Shown in pieces: positions 25,001-38,423 of a stretch of 64,000 nt of DNA. This stretch comes from Sarcocystis neurona (taxonomy: Eukaryota > Apicomplexa > Conoidasida > Eucoccidiorida > Sarcocystidae): assembly GCA_000727475.1 (NCBI GenBank), contig KL647307.1:2306749-2370748 (forward strand). Reading direction: 5' to 3'. Within the stretch, counting starts at the first letter, position 1. Each line of letters opens with the position of its first letter. Made by a program: the position numbers and the translations under genes. The notes beneath the pieces were generated by a model, which saw nothing but the letters and a program-made list of their open reading frames with translations, searched no databases and was not told where the DNA came from.

Positions 25001-28000
25001 CTGCTGCAGAAGGCTGCTGCAGCGTGAGCTGGCTGCTGCCATGGCGACGTGCTGGCCCTGCCCCGCAGCGCTCCCCGTCCTGAGACGTATGTGGCTGTAG
25101 GAGTTATCCTGCCTCGCCTGTGTCTGCTGCTTCACTGCTGCAGCCACGCGGCACCGGGCTGCTGCCGCTCCGGGTCTGCTGCTGCCACTCCCTGCTGTTG
25201 CATAGCTGCTGCTGCTGCTGCCTTTGTGAGGTGGCTGCTGACTTCACGTGGACGAGTGGCTGCTGCCGTTAAGAAGAATCCTGCGGCTGGTTACTGGCCG
25301 CTGCGTCTCCCTGTGGGGCTGCATGGGTACTTGTACGTCGTTGCCATTTCTGTGCAGAGATGCTGCTGCTGTTGTGCGAGAAGCGCGGTGTGCTGCTCGT
25401 TCAAATTGCTACCGCTGGTTTGTATATGCTTGTTTTCTTTTCTACTGGCAGTTGCCTGATGGGTGGGCAGTCGCCTGCGGTTCACTGCTGCCACGGCACC
25501 GGCTAGCATCCGAGCCAGGCGCAGCGTCTGCAGAGGAGGTGGTGCTGCTGCTGGGATGGGTGTTGCTGCTGCTGCTCGTGCTCCGCAGCCGGTGGTGTCG
25601 GCGGGCTGCTGCTGATGAGAACCTTCTATCTCTGCTGCTGCAGCCGCTGTGGCGCCGCCGGCACACATGTACATGTTTCTCTTTGTTTCCCATTTTGAGA
25701 GAGAGCCCGTTACTTGCTGCAGCTGGTCATCTTAGCTGCTGCTGCATCTGCGGTGTTGCTGCTGCTGCTGTGTGGTGTGTCAGTCGTCACTACGGGCGCC
25801 ACGGGCTCCACGGCGTGCGGATTCACGCGGTCGGAGACGTGTGGGCCTCGCCGTCTTCGGTGGACGAAGAGGCGCACCCACCAGCAGCAGACGCTGCAAC
25901 AGCAGCAGCAGCCACAGAAACTGCGGCAGGCGGCAGATCGTCGGCAGCGTACATCACGCCCGGTGTCGCAGCAGCAGCAGCAACCGGAGGCGGCGTCAGC
26001 AACTCTCTGCTTTTCTCTGGCGCGTGGCCTGCAGGCGTCGTCGCTGCAGGGGCCGGCGTAGCAGCAGCAGAGAGAAGCATACCAGCAAGCTGCTGCTGGC
26101 CCTACACTCCCCCTGAGGCTGCTGCTGTTGCTGCAGGAGCAGCAGAGGAAACTGAGCGGCCAGGCCAAAGTCCCATATCAGCTCGGCAGTGCCGGGCCAA
26201 CCTTTGCTCCGGTGTACGACCCGTGCGAGACGAAGCTGCTGCAGCTGCTTCAACGACTGCGAAGGCGACTGCGGCTGTTTTAGCAGGAGACAGTGGAGCT
26301 GGCGTGGTCAACAGCCAGGAGCTGCTGCAGCAGCAGCAGCGTCTGCTGCAGGCAGCAGCAGCAGAGCAGCAGCACGGCATTACGACTCACCACCGCCAGC
26401 GCTGCATCCCTCTCCTTGGTGTCTGGACCCACCACGCGGTTCTCACGCACGAATTTTTAGTCGGCACGCTAGACCAAATTAATATAAACTCTCCTTCAGC
26501 TTCCTGCTGGTCGCAGTCTTCTTCCGTCTCTCAGCCGTCGTCTTTATCTTCGTTGCCCGTTCCCCCTGCTCCCTCCTCCACCTCCTCTTCCTCCGTCCTG
26601 AGCAGCAGTGGGTCACGAGGCACCGCTGCTGTTGCTGTTTCGAATTCTCGGCTCCTGGACCCCTCTGTGGAGGTTGACGCAGCAGCAAGAAGGCGAACAG
26701 CAGCAACCCTCAGCAGCAGCAGCAACAGAGCGGCGCCACCAGGAGGCGCGTCTGCTGCTGCTCCTTCTCCTCCTCCTACCGCCTCGAGCAACTCGACAGA
26801 GCAACTGCAGCAGCCGGGAGGGTATGCGCAGCACCCGACGCAACAGCAGCAGGAGCGGGAGGATTGTCGTCCGCTTGAGACAAGGAGGCAGCAGGAGCAC
26901 CAGACGCTTCATGTGGAGGCTGCTGCTGGACACAAATCAGGAGAGAAAGGAGCCGCGCAGCAGCAGCAGCGACCAGTCTCTCCTGGTGCGTCCACAGGCT
27001 CCGGCGGGAGCTGGAGCGAAGGCTGCAGCAGCAGCAGAAGCAGCTTCTTGCGTCCGCAGCAGGAACCCCACACGCAGCAGCAACAGCAGCACTCTCGTCT
27101 TCACAACAGCGTTGCGTCTTCCATCAGCAGCAACGGCAGCAGCTTGCCCACACAGCAGTCTTCCCCCAGCAGCTGCTGCAACTCTGTTGATACAACGACG
27201 CCGGCTGCAGCGACGAATCCTGACCTCCTCCAAGCCCCCCGCCTGCTTGCTGCTGCTGACGAAGAAATTGCCCCAGCAGCCACAGGGAGGCTGTCTGTAG
27301 CAGCTGCTGCTCCGGCGAATGCATGTAGCTCTCACCAGCAGAGCTTCTCCTTGGGGCATATGCTCCCGCCGCCCTCTCTCTACGGGGATGCTGCGGCAGC
27401 TGATGGGGCGGCCGCAGCAGGGGAGGGCGACGAGATCAGGAGAGACGGCGCCGACAGAAGCAGCCGAGGCGTCAGCAGGACGACGACAGCATCTACCAAG
27501 CACAGCGTCTCGGGAGAGGCGAAGCTACTACTCGCTGAACCGTCGACAGCAGCAGCAGCGGGAGAACAGGCAGAAGCAGCGGCAGTTGCTGAGGCAGCTC
27601 TCGCAGGTGGAAATGCTTCGAAGCAGCACAGCTCCACAGACGCTGCTGCAGACGGCGGTCCAAAGACGGGCCAAGCAGCACCAGAAAATGACGACGGAGA
27701 AGAAGAAGAAAAACACGAGGAAATACCGGGCTCTCCTCTCCCCATGAGTCAGAGCCTTGGCGCCGCACCGCAGCCGTCCCTGGTAGCGAACAGCAGTGCT
27801 GCCGCTGCTTCCTTTGGGTGCGCTACGCCAGCAGCAGCAGGGGCACTTGCCAGGCCAGGCGGCGGTCCTCCTTCGTTTTCTGCAACAAGAACAGCAGAGT
27901 CCTCTCTCGCGAGGGGAGCAGGTGTGTCAGCAGCAGAGACGGCTGGGTGGGGGAGGACTGACGCGGCGGCGACGAAGAAGCAGCAGCAGAGGAACGAAGG

Positions 28001-29935
28001 CAACACATACGAGGAGGCGATGTTGCTGCAGCAGCAGCAGGTAGCATTCCAGCAGCAGCAGCAGGCAGCGTCCCAGCAGCAGCAGCAGGCAGCGTCCCAG
28101 CAGCAGAAGCAGGTAGCCTTGCAGCAGCAGCAGCAGGTAGCGTACCAGCGGCAGCAGCAGATAGTGTTGCAGCAGCAGCAACAGCAACTGGAGCAGCGGG
28201 TGAGGAGCAGCGGCGAGCGCGGCGGGGAGGAATGGAGAGCAGAAATGCGGGCGCCGCAGTTGGTGGGAACGGCAGCAGCTGCAGGTCCCCCTGCAAAGGC
28301 GGAGTCGACAAGCGCAGCAGGAGCAGCCGAAAGCGGGGAGGTAAGGCAGGGGAAAGGGTGGGAAGCGCTGCGAGGCGGCAGCAAGCTCTTGCACCTGCTG
28401 ACCTGCTTTGCCGAAGAGAACGGCGACTACGACGACGAAGGAGTCCTGGCGCGGTCGCAGCAGAGCGTCGCCGCGGTGTTTGACGGCTTCAGTGCTTTCG
28501 AAGAGACATTTCTTGACAGTTTGCTCGGTGAGTCGGCCTGCAAGCATGCGCAGAAGCTTTTCTGTATGGCGGACGGGAGGGATGTAGGATGGAAGACGGG
28601 CAAAGAAGCGGGCAGCAGAGGAGCCCGAAACTCTCCCCACACCCAGAAAAGACGGGAAGGGGTCTTCCCTGGCCGCGACACCACCTCCTTCCCACACGAG
28701 CAGCAGCACCAGCAGCAGCAACATAGAGAGAACGACTTCCCACGTGCGTTTTTATGTGAGGAACACCGCACACGCATGCAAGCCGCTGTGTGTATATACG
28801 TTCAGCCACGCGCTTTCCTGTAGAACTCTTTATTTCCCGTGGAGCGCAGAGAGAGCCACTTCGTCAAAGGAGGGGAGGAGGAGAAATGTTCTAGGCGAAG
28901 ATAGATCGAGAGGAGAGCAGCAGCAGCAGCAGCAATTTCCTCTGCGCAGAGTCCGTCGTATATGAGCAGATAGACTGCCGCGCCCACACACGTCGGCACA
29001 GCAGAGGGTGAGAAGGTGCGGGAGCTCCAGCAGCAGGGGGGGAGGGGGCTGCAGCAGCAGGGAGGGGACTACCGCAGCAGCAGGGAAGGGGACGAAGCAG
29101 CAAAGAAGGGGGTAGGGCAGCAGGGAGGAGGCTACACGAGCAGGGAAGAGGTTATAGCAGCAAAGAGGAGGTTACAGCAGCAGCGTAGAGGCTACAGCAG
29201 CAGGGAAAAGGCTACAGCAGCAGGGAAGAGGCTACAGCAGCAGGGAAGGGGGTAGAGCAGGAGGGACGAGGTTAAAGCAGCAGGGACGACGTTAAAGCAG
29301 CAGGGACGACGTTAAAGCAGCAGGGAAGGGGATAAAGCAGCAGGGAAGGGGATGAAGCAGCAGGGAAGAGGCCACGACAGCAGGAGAGGGGGACTGCAGC
29401 AACAACAGCAGCAGTCTAGCGTCTGGGTTCAGAAGGTGCCCGTCCCAGTACATTCGCTCCTGCTGGGGAAGTTTTGAAGTGACCCGGGGAAGCTGGGCGC
29501 AGATATCTCTGCGTTGTGTCTTACTCACGCACAACTTCACTTGGCATCCACGTCAATGCCTTCCAGCTACACCGGCGTCTAGCTTCTTATTATTCTTCTC
29601 TGATGCTTTTTTGCCGTTTATATATATACATGTACACACATAGAGAGAGCGGATACAGTGTATATATATATATGTAGGTGCATGAGAATATATATATATA
29701 TATATATGCTTGTTCTCCCCATATATATATATATATATATACATACATACACGCATATTATCTTCTGTGGTGCTTCCTGTTTCCCCCTAATATATATATA
29801 TATATGTACACATGATGATACAGACAGAGAGAGAGAGCGGAAACAGTGTCTATATATATATATATGTAGGTGCATGAATATATATATATATATGTATATG
29901 TCTTCCAACTACATTTGCGCGTGTATCCTTGTTCT

Positions 29936-29973
<38 letters not shown>

Positions 29974-32900
29974 GTATGTATATATGTATACAAATATAGG
30001 CGTATATAGGTACACGTGTGCGAGAGTTTCTGTGAAATGCCTGACGGTCTTTGTTTGCCGTTGAAGGTGCGAGTGCTGGACAACAATTGCAGCAGAAAGT
30101 ATCTCCGCCTCGCCCCTGTTAAAGACTTCCTTTCGTCGTCCCCTCCCTGACCCGATGAAAGCAAGCCCAAGCGGTTTTCTTGCGCTGAGCTCTTCCCTGC
30201 TGCTGCACCCACCCACGCGCCCCTCCTGCCGCTGCTGCTCTCTCTCTCCTTGCGTGTAACACCTCAACACTGCCAGCTGCTGCTGCTGCCTGCCCTCGCG
30301 GCCGCTGCTGCTGCCTGCCCTCGCTGCTTCTGCTGCTACCTGCTCTCGCTGCTGCTGCTGCTACCTGCTCTCGCTGCTGCTGCTACCTGCTCTCGCTGCT
30401 GCTGCTGCTACCTGCTCTCGCTGCTGCTGCTACCTGCCCTCGCTGCTGCTGCTGCTGGCTGCCCTCCCTGCAGCTGCGTCTTGACCAGCGAGTCTCTCTT
30501 TGTCGCTGCTGCAGCGTCGGCGTGCTTCTCCGTGGGCGTTCGGGTTTCCTCCTTTCAAGTCTTCTTCTTCGAACCGCCCCTGCTGCGTCTAGCTCCTGCC
30601 GCTGCCTCTAAAAGAACTGCCTCTTCTGCTGTTTCCTAGGCATGCTGCTGCGTTCTGCCGTCGTTGCTGTTGCACAGCCTCTGTGCCTCCTGCTGCTGCT
30701 CCTGCTTTTGCTGCTGCGTACGCCCATGCTACTGCTGCTGGCGCTCCTCATCTTGCCCCTGCTGCTGCTGCTGTTGCTGCTGCTGTTGCTGCTGCTGCAT
30801 CTCGCGCCCTTGCGGAGCATCCTCTTTCTGCTGCCTCCTCCTGCTGCTCTTGCTGCTGCTGCTGCCTCTCCTTTTTCTTCGTCCCGGGCTGGTGGCTGCT
30901 GCTGTCGGGGTTGCTATTGTTGCTGATGCCGCCTGCTGCAGTGCATGCGGTTGCTGCAAAAAGGTCACGCTGTTCCCCGCTGTCTTCAAGATCAGCCGTC
31001 GTCGCGATGTGCGCAGCAGCTGCTGGTGCTCCTGTCGGGCATTTTCACCTGCGGTTCTGTTGCTGCTGCTGCTGCCGTCACCCGGGGAAGTTTCTGTGAC
31101 TGTCTTGCTGCTGCATCATGTGCCGCTGCCGCTGCTGCTGCTGTGCTGTTGACGTTTTTTGCTGCAGAGCTCCAGCACCTCAGCACGGTGATGCCGCCTC
31201 CTCCCCCCACGGTCGACGGCAAGCTGCTGCAGCTGTTCATAATAGATCTGCGACCAGCCGCAGGGGACGGAGGCGTACGCCACTTTCTGCTGCGGCAACC
31301 CGCATTCCACCTTTGCTGCTGTTCTGGCTTGCTACTGCTGCTGCCGCTTCCTGCTGCTACTGCTGCTTGCTGCTGCTACTGCTGCTTGCTAATGATGCTG
31401 CTACTTGCCACTGCTGCTGCTGTTTGCTTCTGCTGCTGCTGCTGGTGTTTGCTGCTGCTGCTCCTGGTGTTCCTAATCCTGCTGCTGCTGCTCCTGCTGT
31501 TGCAGCCGCTGCGCTTTCTCCCTCAGTGTTGCCGCTGCAGACGTGCGAGCTGATGCTGAGAACTGCGCTGATGTATTTCTGCTGCTGCTTCTCTTCTTCT
31601 CGCTTGAATTCTCTACTTGAAAAGTCTTTCTTTTTTCAGGGACAGCAATGCGTGGTGTCTTCGACTCTTCGACAGTCGCCCAACAAATCTGCCTCACGCT
31701 TCGCTCTCTGTATCTCTCCTCTGTATTTCCTCAGCTTGCCGCGCTGCTTGCCGCCTCCTCGGTGCTGCCGTCTGTTTCTAGAATGCCGCTTGACGTTGCT
31801 TCTGCGCGCCCTTGCCCTCTCCCGCGGCAGTAGCTGCAGCGCGGCCCACGGAAGAAGTTGCTTCCCTCGGGTTGCCAACGAAATTCTCCTGCCGCGGCTC
31901 GTTACACAGATGCCTTCGCCTGCTGCTGCTGCCGTCGCTCTTCCTCGTGCTGCTGCTGCTGTCGCTGCTATCACTCTGCGTCCTGCTGCTGTCGCTCATC
32001 TCGCTGCTGCTTGTGTGTCGCTCTCCCTGCTGCTGTCCCTTTTTCACTTCCTGCTGCTGTTGCTGTCTCTGCCTTGCCTGCCCTAGCCACGGCGTTGCTG
32101 CATTTGCTGCTGCTGCGCCTGCTGCTCCGTGTCCCCTGGTTGGGTGCTGAGGCCGTTGCTGCTGCCGCGAGTCCCCCCGGGACGCACCTCTGGCCTACAC
32201 TTGCTGCTGCTGCTGTCGCCGTTCGGCACGCGTCGGCAACCGAAGAACAGCTGCATGCTGCTTCCCGCTGCTACTGCTGCTGCGTCATCGGTCCGCAGTG
32301 CGGTCTCGCCCAGCAGCCGGAGTGCCGGTTCTGCTGCTGCTGTCAAAAGTGCTTTGGCAAGAGACACGTCCTCGCCGCTGTGCTGCTGCTGCGGCTCCAG
32401 CTGCGGCTGCTGATGCTCCTGGGGCTGTTACTGCTGCTGCTGCGAGTGCTCCTGATGCTGCTGCCCTGACTGCTGCTGCTGGTGTAGCTGCTGCTGCTGT
32501 GACTGCTGCTGCTGCTGGTGTGCGCGCCCCCTTGCCGCAAGTCCTGCTGCAGGGCGCTGCTGCTTTGCGGCGCCTTCTCTGTGTTCCCATGCAGGGCTCC
32601 AGCGGATCCGACGCGGCATGCGCGGCGACTGTGGGGCGGCTGCTGAACGAGGCAGCAGGAATATTGAGCGCCTGCCGCATTTCTCTGGTAGTCGTCGTCC
32701 TGCTCTCTGGCAGACTACCCACGCCGACACAGGAGCCACTTGCTGCTGCTGCTGCGGCGCTGCAACAGCAGCAGAAACTTCGGCGGCAGCAGCCTGGCGT
32801 AGCGTACACGCGCTGCTGCTGTCGACGTGACGGAGGGACTCTGCGCCTTGCCGGCTCCTGCGGCAAGGACCTGCTCCTCCCATCAGAAGCATCACTCGTA

Positions 32901-35900
32901 CCTGCTGCTGCCGTCTGTACAGGCGCCTCTGGTGCCGCTGCTGCTGCACCTTGTTGGTGCGGGGCGGCCCCTGACGCTGCTCCTGCGGCTTTTTCTTCTT
33001 TCCGCGGCGCCCACGGCTGCAGCTGCTCGGCCCTACAACGCCAGCCGGCAGCTGGACAACCACTGCGTCCCGCTGCTGCCCCACTCCCTGCGTCTGCCAC
33101 TGCTGAAGACGCTGCCGTGGCTGCTTTCCCCGGGGCCAGCGAGGGTGCCTGCTCTCCTGTTGCAACGCCTGGCCACGCGCATGCAGTTCAAGAATCTGCA
33201 GCTGCAGCAGACACGGCAGAGGCTCAAGACGGCCCGCAGCAGAACTGCTGCTGCACCTCCAAGCAGTGCTGCTGTCGCTGCGCAGACTCCGCCATGTCGC
33301 TATCTCCCGCTGCCACCGGTGGCATGCCACAGACTGCGGCAGAGACGCCCGCACAGACCTGCTGTCACCGCGTCACGTGCAGCGCCAGTGGTTGCTGCTG
33401 CTGCTGTTGTGGTGAGAGTTCGTTTGCGCCTTGCTCTCCTGCCGTATGTTTGTCTCTGGGGTGTTCTTCCTGTGCTGCTGCACCTCCGTCGTCTCTCTCG
33501 CTGCTGCTGCGATATTCTTCTCCGTACCCGCATGACTTTGACGCAGCAGGCCTAGACGCACCTCGCTTTTTCTACTTCCGAAGTTTGAACAAACCTCCGT
33601 CGCCGAGGGGTGCCCTCCCAGAAGCTGCTCCTTCTGCCGCTTCTGTAGGGGTGCCGTCACCGCCGTCTTCGCCGGGTGTGCCGCCTCCTGCCGCGGGAGG
33701 AGGAGGAGGAACAGCGACAGCGGCAGCGGAGACTCCTTGCGCGTCTGCTGCTGCTGCCGCATGCGAGACTGCCGGCGGTAGTGCGAGAGATCAGCTGTCA
33801 TTGCGAGGCAGCAGCAGCAGCAGAAGACGGTGTTCCGCAGGCGGCTGCTGTGCTGCGGGGGCAGGTAGTGCCAGCCGCGTCCTTGCTGCTGCCCTGCAGC
33901 CGCACGCAAGTGGGGCGGGCTGCAGCACCAGCGGACTGGCGGTGGTGGCTGGTGCAGCAGCTTCTGGCAGGGGGCCGGACGGGACTGCGGCCCCGCGTGG
34001 CAGCAGACCGTCGGCAGCAGCAGCTGCAGGCAGCAGCAGCAGCTTCGCGAGCAGCAGTATCGAGCAACGCGGCTTCCCCAGCAGAAGCAGCAGTCTCACA
34101 GAACTTTCCTCCCTTTGCTGCTGCACTCCGCCTGCTTGTTTTGGGTTTGTTGAAGAACAGCTGCTTAGACACGTGCCGGTCGGGCAGCTCGGCTTGCTCG
34201 AGCTGCAGCGCTTCCTTCCTCATTTTAAAGTGGCCTTCATCCCAACTTCTCTTCCCCAAGTCCACGTCTACAAAGCCCGGCCGCGCCACACCGCCACCGG
34301 CGCTGCCGCGCTTCCGGCGATAACTGCTGCCCGCGCCCCACCAGCAGCCGGAGCAACAGAGGTTGGCTCCAAAGAAGGAGGAGGAAGAGGCAGAGAAGAA
34401 ACAGCAGCAGCATCGCGAGCTTCGGCGGTGCAGCAGGGGAAGACAGACCGCAGCAGCAGCCGCAGCAGTCAGCAGCAACAAGGCCGCAGCAGACGCAGCG
34501 CTGCTGCGCAGGCCGGTGCGGCAGCGGGGAGTCGGTTTTTCGTCCGCGTGCTGCTGTCGATCGTCCTGGGGCAGCAGCAGCTGCAGCGGCAGCACGCGGA
34601 TGATAGCGACGGCGACTTCTCCGCAGCGGAAGAAGAAGACGAACAGCCGAGCGGGGCGGGAGGGGAAGGATGGACTTCTGCTTGGCACGTGTACTCCTCC
34701 TCCTCTGCTCCTTCTTCTTCGCCGTGTGCCTCGCGTCGAGACGAGAAAAGAGCAGCAGCAGCGGCAGCAAGAGCGGGCAGTCGCAAGGCCAGCAGCATGC
34801 AGACGTTGCTAGAGAGAATTGTCTCGGAGCAGGAGCGGCAGTTTGTCAGCGCGTTGAACGTTCTTGAGGCAGTCTGCAGAGCTGGCGATGCCGACGTGAT
34901 GGCCGGCAACCATCTGCTGCTGAGCGTCTCTATCCTCTTCGTCGCGGGCGGCTGCGGCTCTCCTGGCGCCGCGGGAATTCTTGGCGAACCTCCTGCTGCG
35001 ACGGCTGCTGCTGCAGCAGCTGGCGAAGACACCGATGCCTACGCGGCCGCAAGTTCCGCCTCACGCTCGTCCGCTTGCGACGCTGCAGCTGTTGCCGGTT
35101 CTGCTGCCCGCAGGAGCAGCAGCTGCAGACGCCAGAGCTGCTCCCCTAGTGGAGGAGGCAGAGCCACGCGACGGGGAGAGGGGGAGCAGCGCAGCAGCGA
35201 TAACGCAGCAGCAGCAGCAGCTGCTGCCCTCGGCCCTGCTGCAGCTGCCGCCGCCTCTTCCTACCGCGGGAGGGGCCTGTCCTCTCGTGCGACTGCTGCT
35301 GCTGCTTCTTCAGGCTGCCTTCTCTCTGTCTCCGTGGCCTCGCTAGAAGCCGCGGCACGGAACCTGCTGAGCCAGTACGAGCGGCGTCTCGCCAAAATGA
35401 ACGTGAAGACTACTGAGCTTCGCTACGTACAAAGAAGTCTCAAAGGTTCGTCCGACTGCTTTTCTTGCCGTTCTTCTCATCTCGTGCATATGTCTGTCTC
35501 TCTGTCATCTACCCACCCCACGAAAAAAAAATTCGCTACTTGTGTATATATCTCTGAACACGTTCGGCGACAGCGACCTACGTGGCAAATCTCAGCGGTC
35601 TGTCCTTCTGTACATACGACCAACGTGTGGGGAGACGCAAGAGAAGAAGGCGACCTGCCCCTGCTGCCGCTGCTGCTGCAAGGACTCCCCAAGACGCCAG
35701 AAAGCAGCTGCTGCTCCGCTAGGAAGACGCTGCGGCTACCTTTGGTTGCCGTGTTGTCAACCTGCTGCAGCTGCTTCCTGCCGCTGCTGCAGCTTCTTCT
35801 CGGATGTGTCCCCTCCCGCGGCATCTCCCTCGTTTCCTCCCTCTGCGCCTCCAGCTGCTGCTTTTCTCTCTGCGTGTGCGAGCGGGAGGGGAGTCGCGAG

Positions 35901-38390
35901 AGAAGAAGAGACACTGCAGGAGAAACCGCAGACAGAGGACCTCAAAGAAACGGAGAAGCACGAGAAGGAGCAGCTGCCTGCCTGTTTTGCTGCGCCGAAC
36001 ACCATCTGTGCTCCTCGCGCGCACTCAAGCGGTGGTGTGCTGCTGCTGCTGCTGCTTCCTCGTCCTTCTCGTGCTGCGGTGTTGCTTCTTCTCTACGCTG
36101 CAGAGCAGCTCTTGCCGAGCGGCCACGCGCATTCTCTACCCATTGCCTATCTCTCTACACCTACAAACGTTCATATATACATATATATTATTGCATATAT
36201 GTATATGTATGTGTTGCCGTGGTCTGGCCAAGGTACGCGTCTATGTGACTACCTGTCTGCCAGGGCCAGTGTTGGTGGGCAGGCGTGTAGATCCTACTAC
36301 CTAAATATTTGCAGAGTCTTATTACTTGCCGAATATCTGTCTCTATGCGTCTCTACGATTCAAAGTCAGTTCCACATCTCCGCAGCTACTACATATATAT
36401 ATATATATATATATACGTGCACTTGTGTGTATATATATATATATATAGTNNNNNNNNNNNNNNNNNNNNNNNNNNNNNNNNNNNNNNNNNNNNNNNNNNN
36501 NNNNNNNNNNNNNNNNNNNNNNNNNNNNNNNNNNNNNNNNNNNNNNNNNNNNNNNNNNNNNNNNNNNNNNNNNNNNNNNNNNNNNNNNNNNNNNNNNNNN
36601 NNNNNNNNNNNNNNNNNNNNNNNNNNNNNNNNNNNNNNNNNNNNNNNNNNNNNNNNNNNNNNNNNNNNNNNNNNNNNNNNNNNNNNNNNNNNNNNNNNNN
36701 NNNNNNNNNNNNNNNNNNNNNNNNNNNNNNNNNNNNNNNNNNNNNNNNNNNNNNNNNNNNNNNNNNNNNNNNNNNNNNNNNNNNNNNNNNNNNNNNNNNN
36801 NNNNNNNNNNNNNNNNNNNNNNNNNNNNNNNNNNNNNNNNNNNNNNNNNNNNNNNNNNNNNNNNNNNNNNNNNNNNNNNNNNNNNNNNNNNNNNNNNNNN
36901 NNNNNNNNNNNNNNNNNNNNNNNNNNNNNNNNNNNNNNNNNNNNNNNNNNNNNNNNNNNNNNNNNNNNNNNNNNNNNNNNNNNNNNNNNNNNNNNNNNNN
37001 NNNNNGTTACCTACACTCTCCGCAGCTACTACATATATATATATATATATATATATACGTGCACTTGTGTGTATATATATATATATATATAGGTACATCC
37101 GCAGGACGTAGTACAGTCTAGAATCTGACCTCTGTACACATATCCTTACATATTATCAAACATTTACACCAATGCAGTTGGCGGTGCTGCACTACGTACG
37201 TAGGACTATCCGTGGACTTCTCGTCTGTACATATACATATATTTGTGTACGTGTGTGGCTATATACACATCAGTTCATATATTTAAACGAAGGAGATGGC
37301 TACTTGTCAGGCATTTCTGCTGGCGTTGCCGCTACTGGCGGTAGTGCTGCTGCTACTGTTTCTCCGGCTGCAGTTGGTGCTGCTGCTGCTCTTCTTGCTG
37401 CTGTCGCCGTTGCTCTTGAGCTGCTGTTGTTGCGTTTGCTGCTATAACCTGCTGCGCCTGCTGCTACACTCCTGCTGCTCTTCCGGCTCTTGTTGCGTTT
37501 GCTGCTACACTCCTGCTGCTCTTCCGGCTCTTGCTGCGTTGGCTGCTAACTCCTGCTGCGCTGGCTGCTACACTCCTGCTGCTCTTCGTGCGGCTGTTGC
37601 GGGTGGCAACTTCCGCTGCTGGCGCGGGGCGTGCAGGGCGGTCGGAGGGGCGGTGCGCGCTGCCGCTGCGGTTCGTCGCGGATAACCCGACGGGGCAGGC
37701 ACTGCGCCTGCGGAAGTTTGTGGAAGTGACGAACCCGACGACTGGCCAGCTAATCTTCTCCTCCATCGACAGCAGAGGCGTGCTCTGCTCTTCCTCTTCT
37801 TCTTCTGCCTCGTCTTGCTTCGCGTCGTCGGCTCCGCCGTCCACGTCTTCCTGCAGCAGCGGCGAAGGCTCTGGGGTGGGTGGCTTTCCTTTCAACAGCA
37901 GCAGCAGCAGAGGAACAGCAACTACGACAGTCGCTGCAACGACGGAACCGAGCGAAGACAAAAAGTGTGGGGCCACGGCAGGAGGGACCGTCTTCGCTGC
38001 TTCTTCTTCGTTTTCTTCGTCTTCTTCGATGTCTGCAAAACCTTCCGACGCCGCGGATTTAGACGGGCGACCGGTGCTGCTGCCGCATCCGCTGCCGACG
38101 GCGCTGGACGTGCGTCGGGCCCGCGCCTTCAACGTGTCGACGGTCTTCATCTACGACTTCCCGGTGGGGTTTCCTTTCTTGCTCGCGCTGCTGCTGCTGC
38201 TTGCCTCTCGAAGGAAGAGACAGCAGCAAAAGAAACTCTAGAGAAAGCGGCACAGGTAGACTAGAAAAGGGTGCATCTCAACAGAGTCCTCGTGGGGTCT
38301 ATACACGGGACAGCAGCCACGCAGCGGAGGGAAAGCAATCTCGCTGGGTGGGCCACGTGTACCCACCTCCTCCCTGCCATACACATATAC

Positions 38391-38423
<33 letters not shown>

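Larger units (their letters stand above)
28528..31167 (+). other. intron 13 (2.6 kb)
   Basis: A CAG-rich minisatellite lies near the start (28915-29410). TA microsatellite with a duplicated module follows (29615-29990), then unique sequence (30000-30230), and a long CTG tract (30280-31160) to acceptor tttgctgcag at 31167. Confidence 0.85.

Noticed and set aside
27927..28724. Minus-strand 265-codon Leu-rich frame
   Set aside because: Complement of the Gln-coding CAG array of exon 13. No conserved motif.
32285..34688. Long minus-strand frames opposite exon 15
   Set aside because: Alanine/serine/glutamine-rich shadows of the CAG/CTG content. The plus strand carries five conserved ACC blocks here, and the minus frames match nothing.
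36309..37121. Open frames running through the N gap
   Set aside because: Openness is produced by unknown bases and flanking TA repeats (Tyr-Ile runs).
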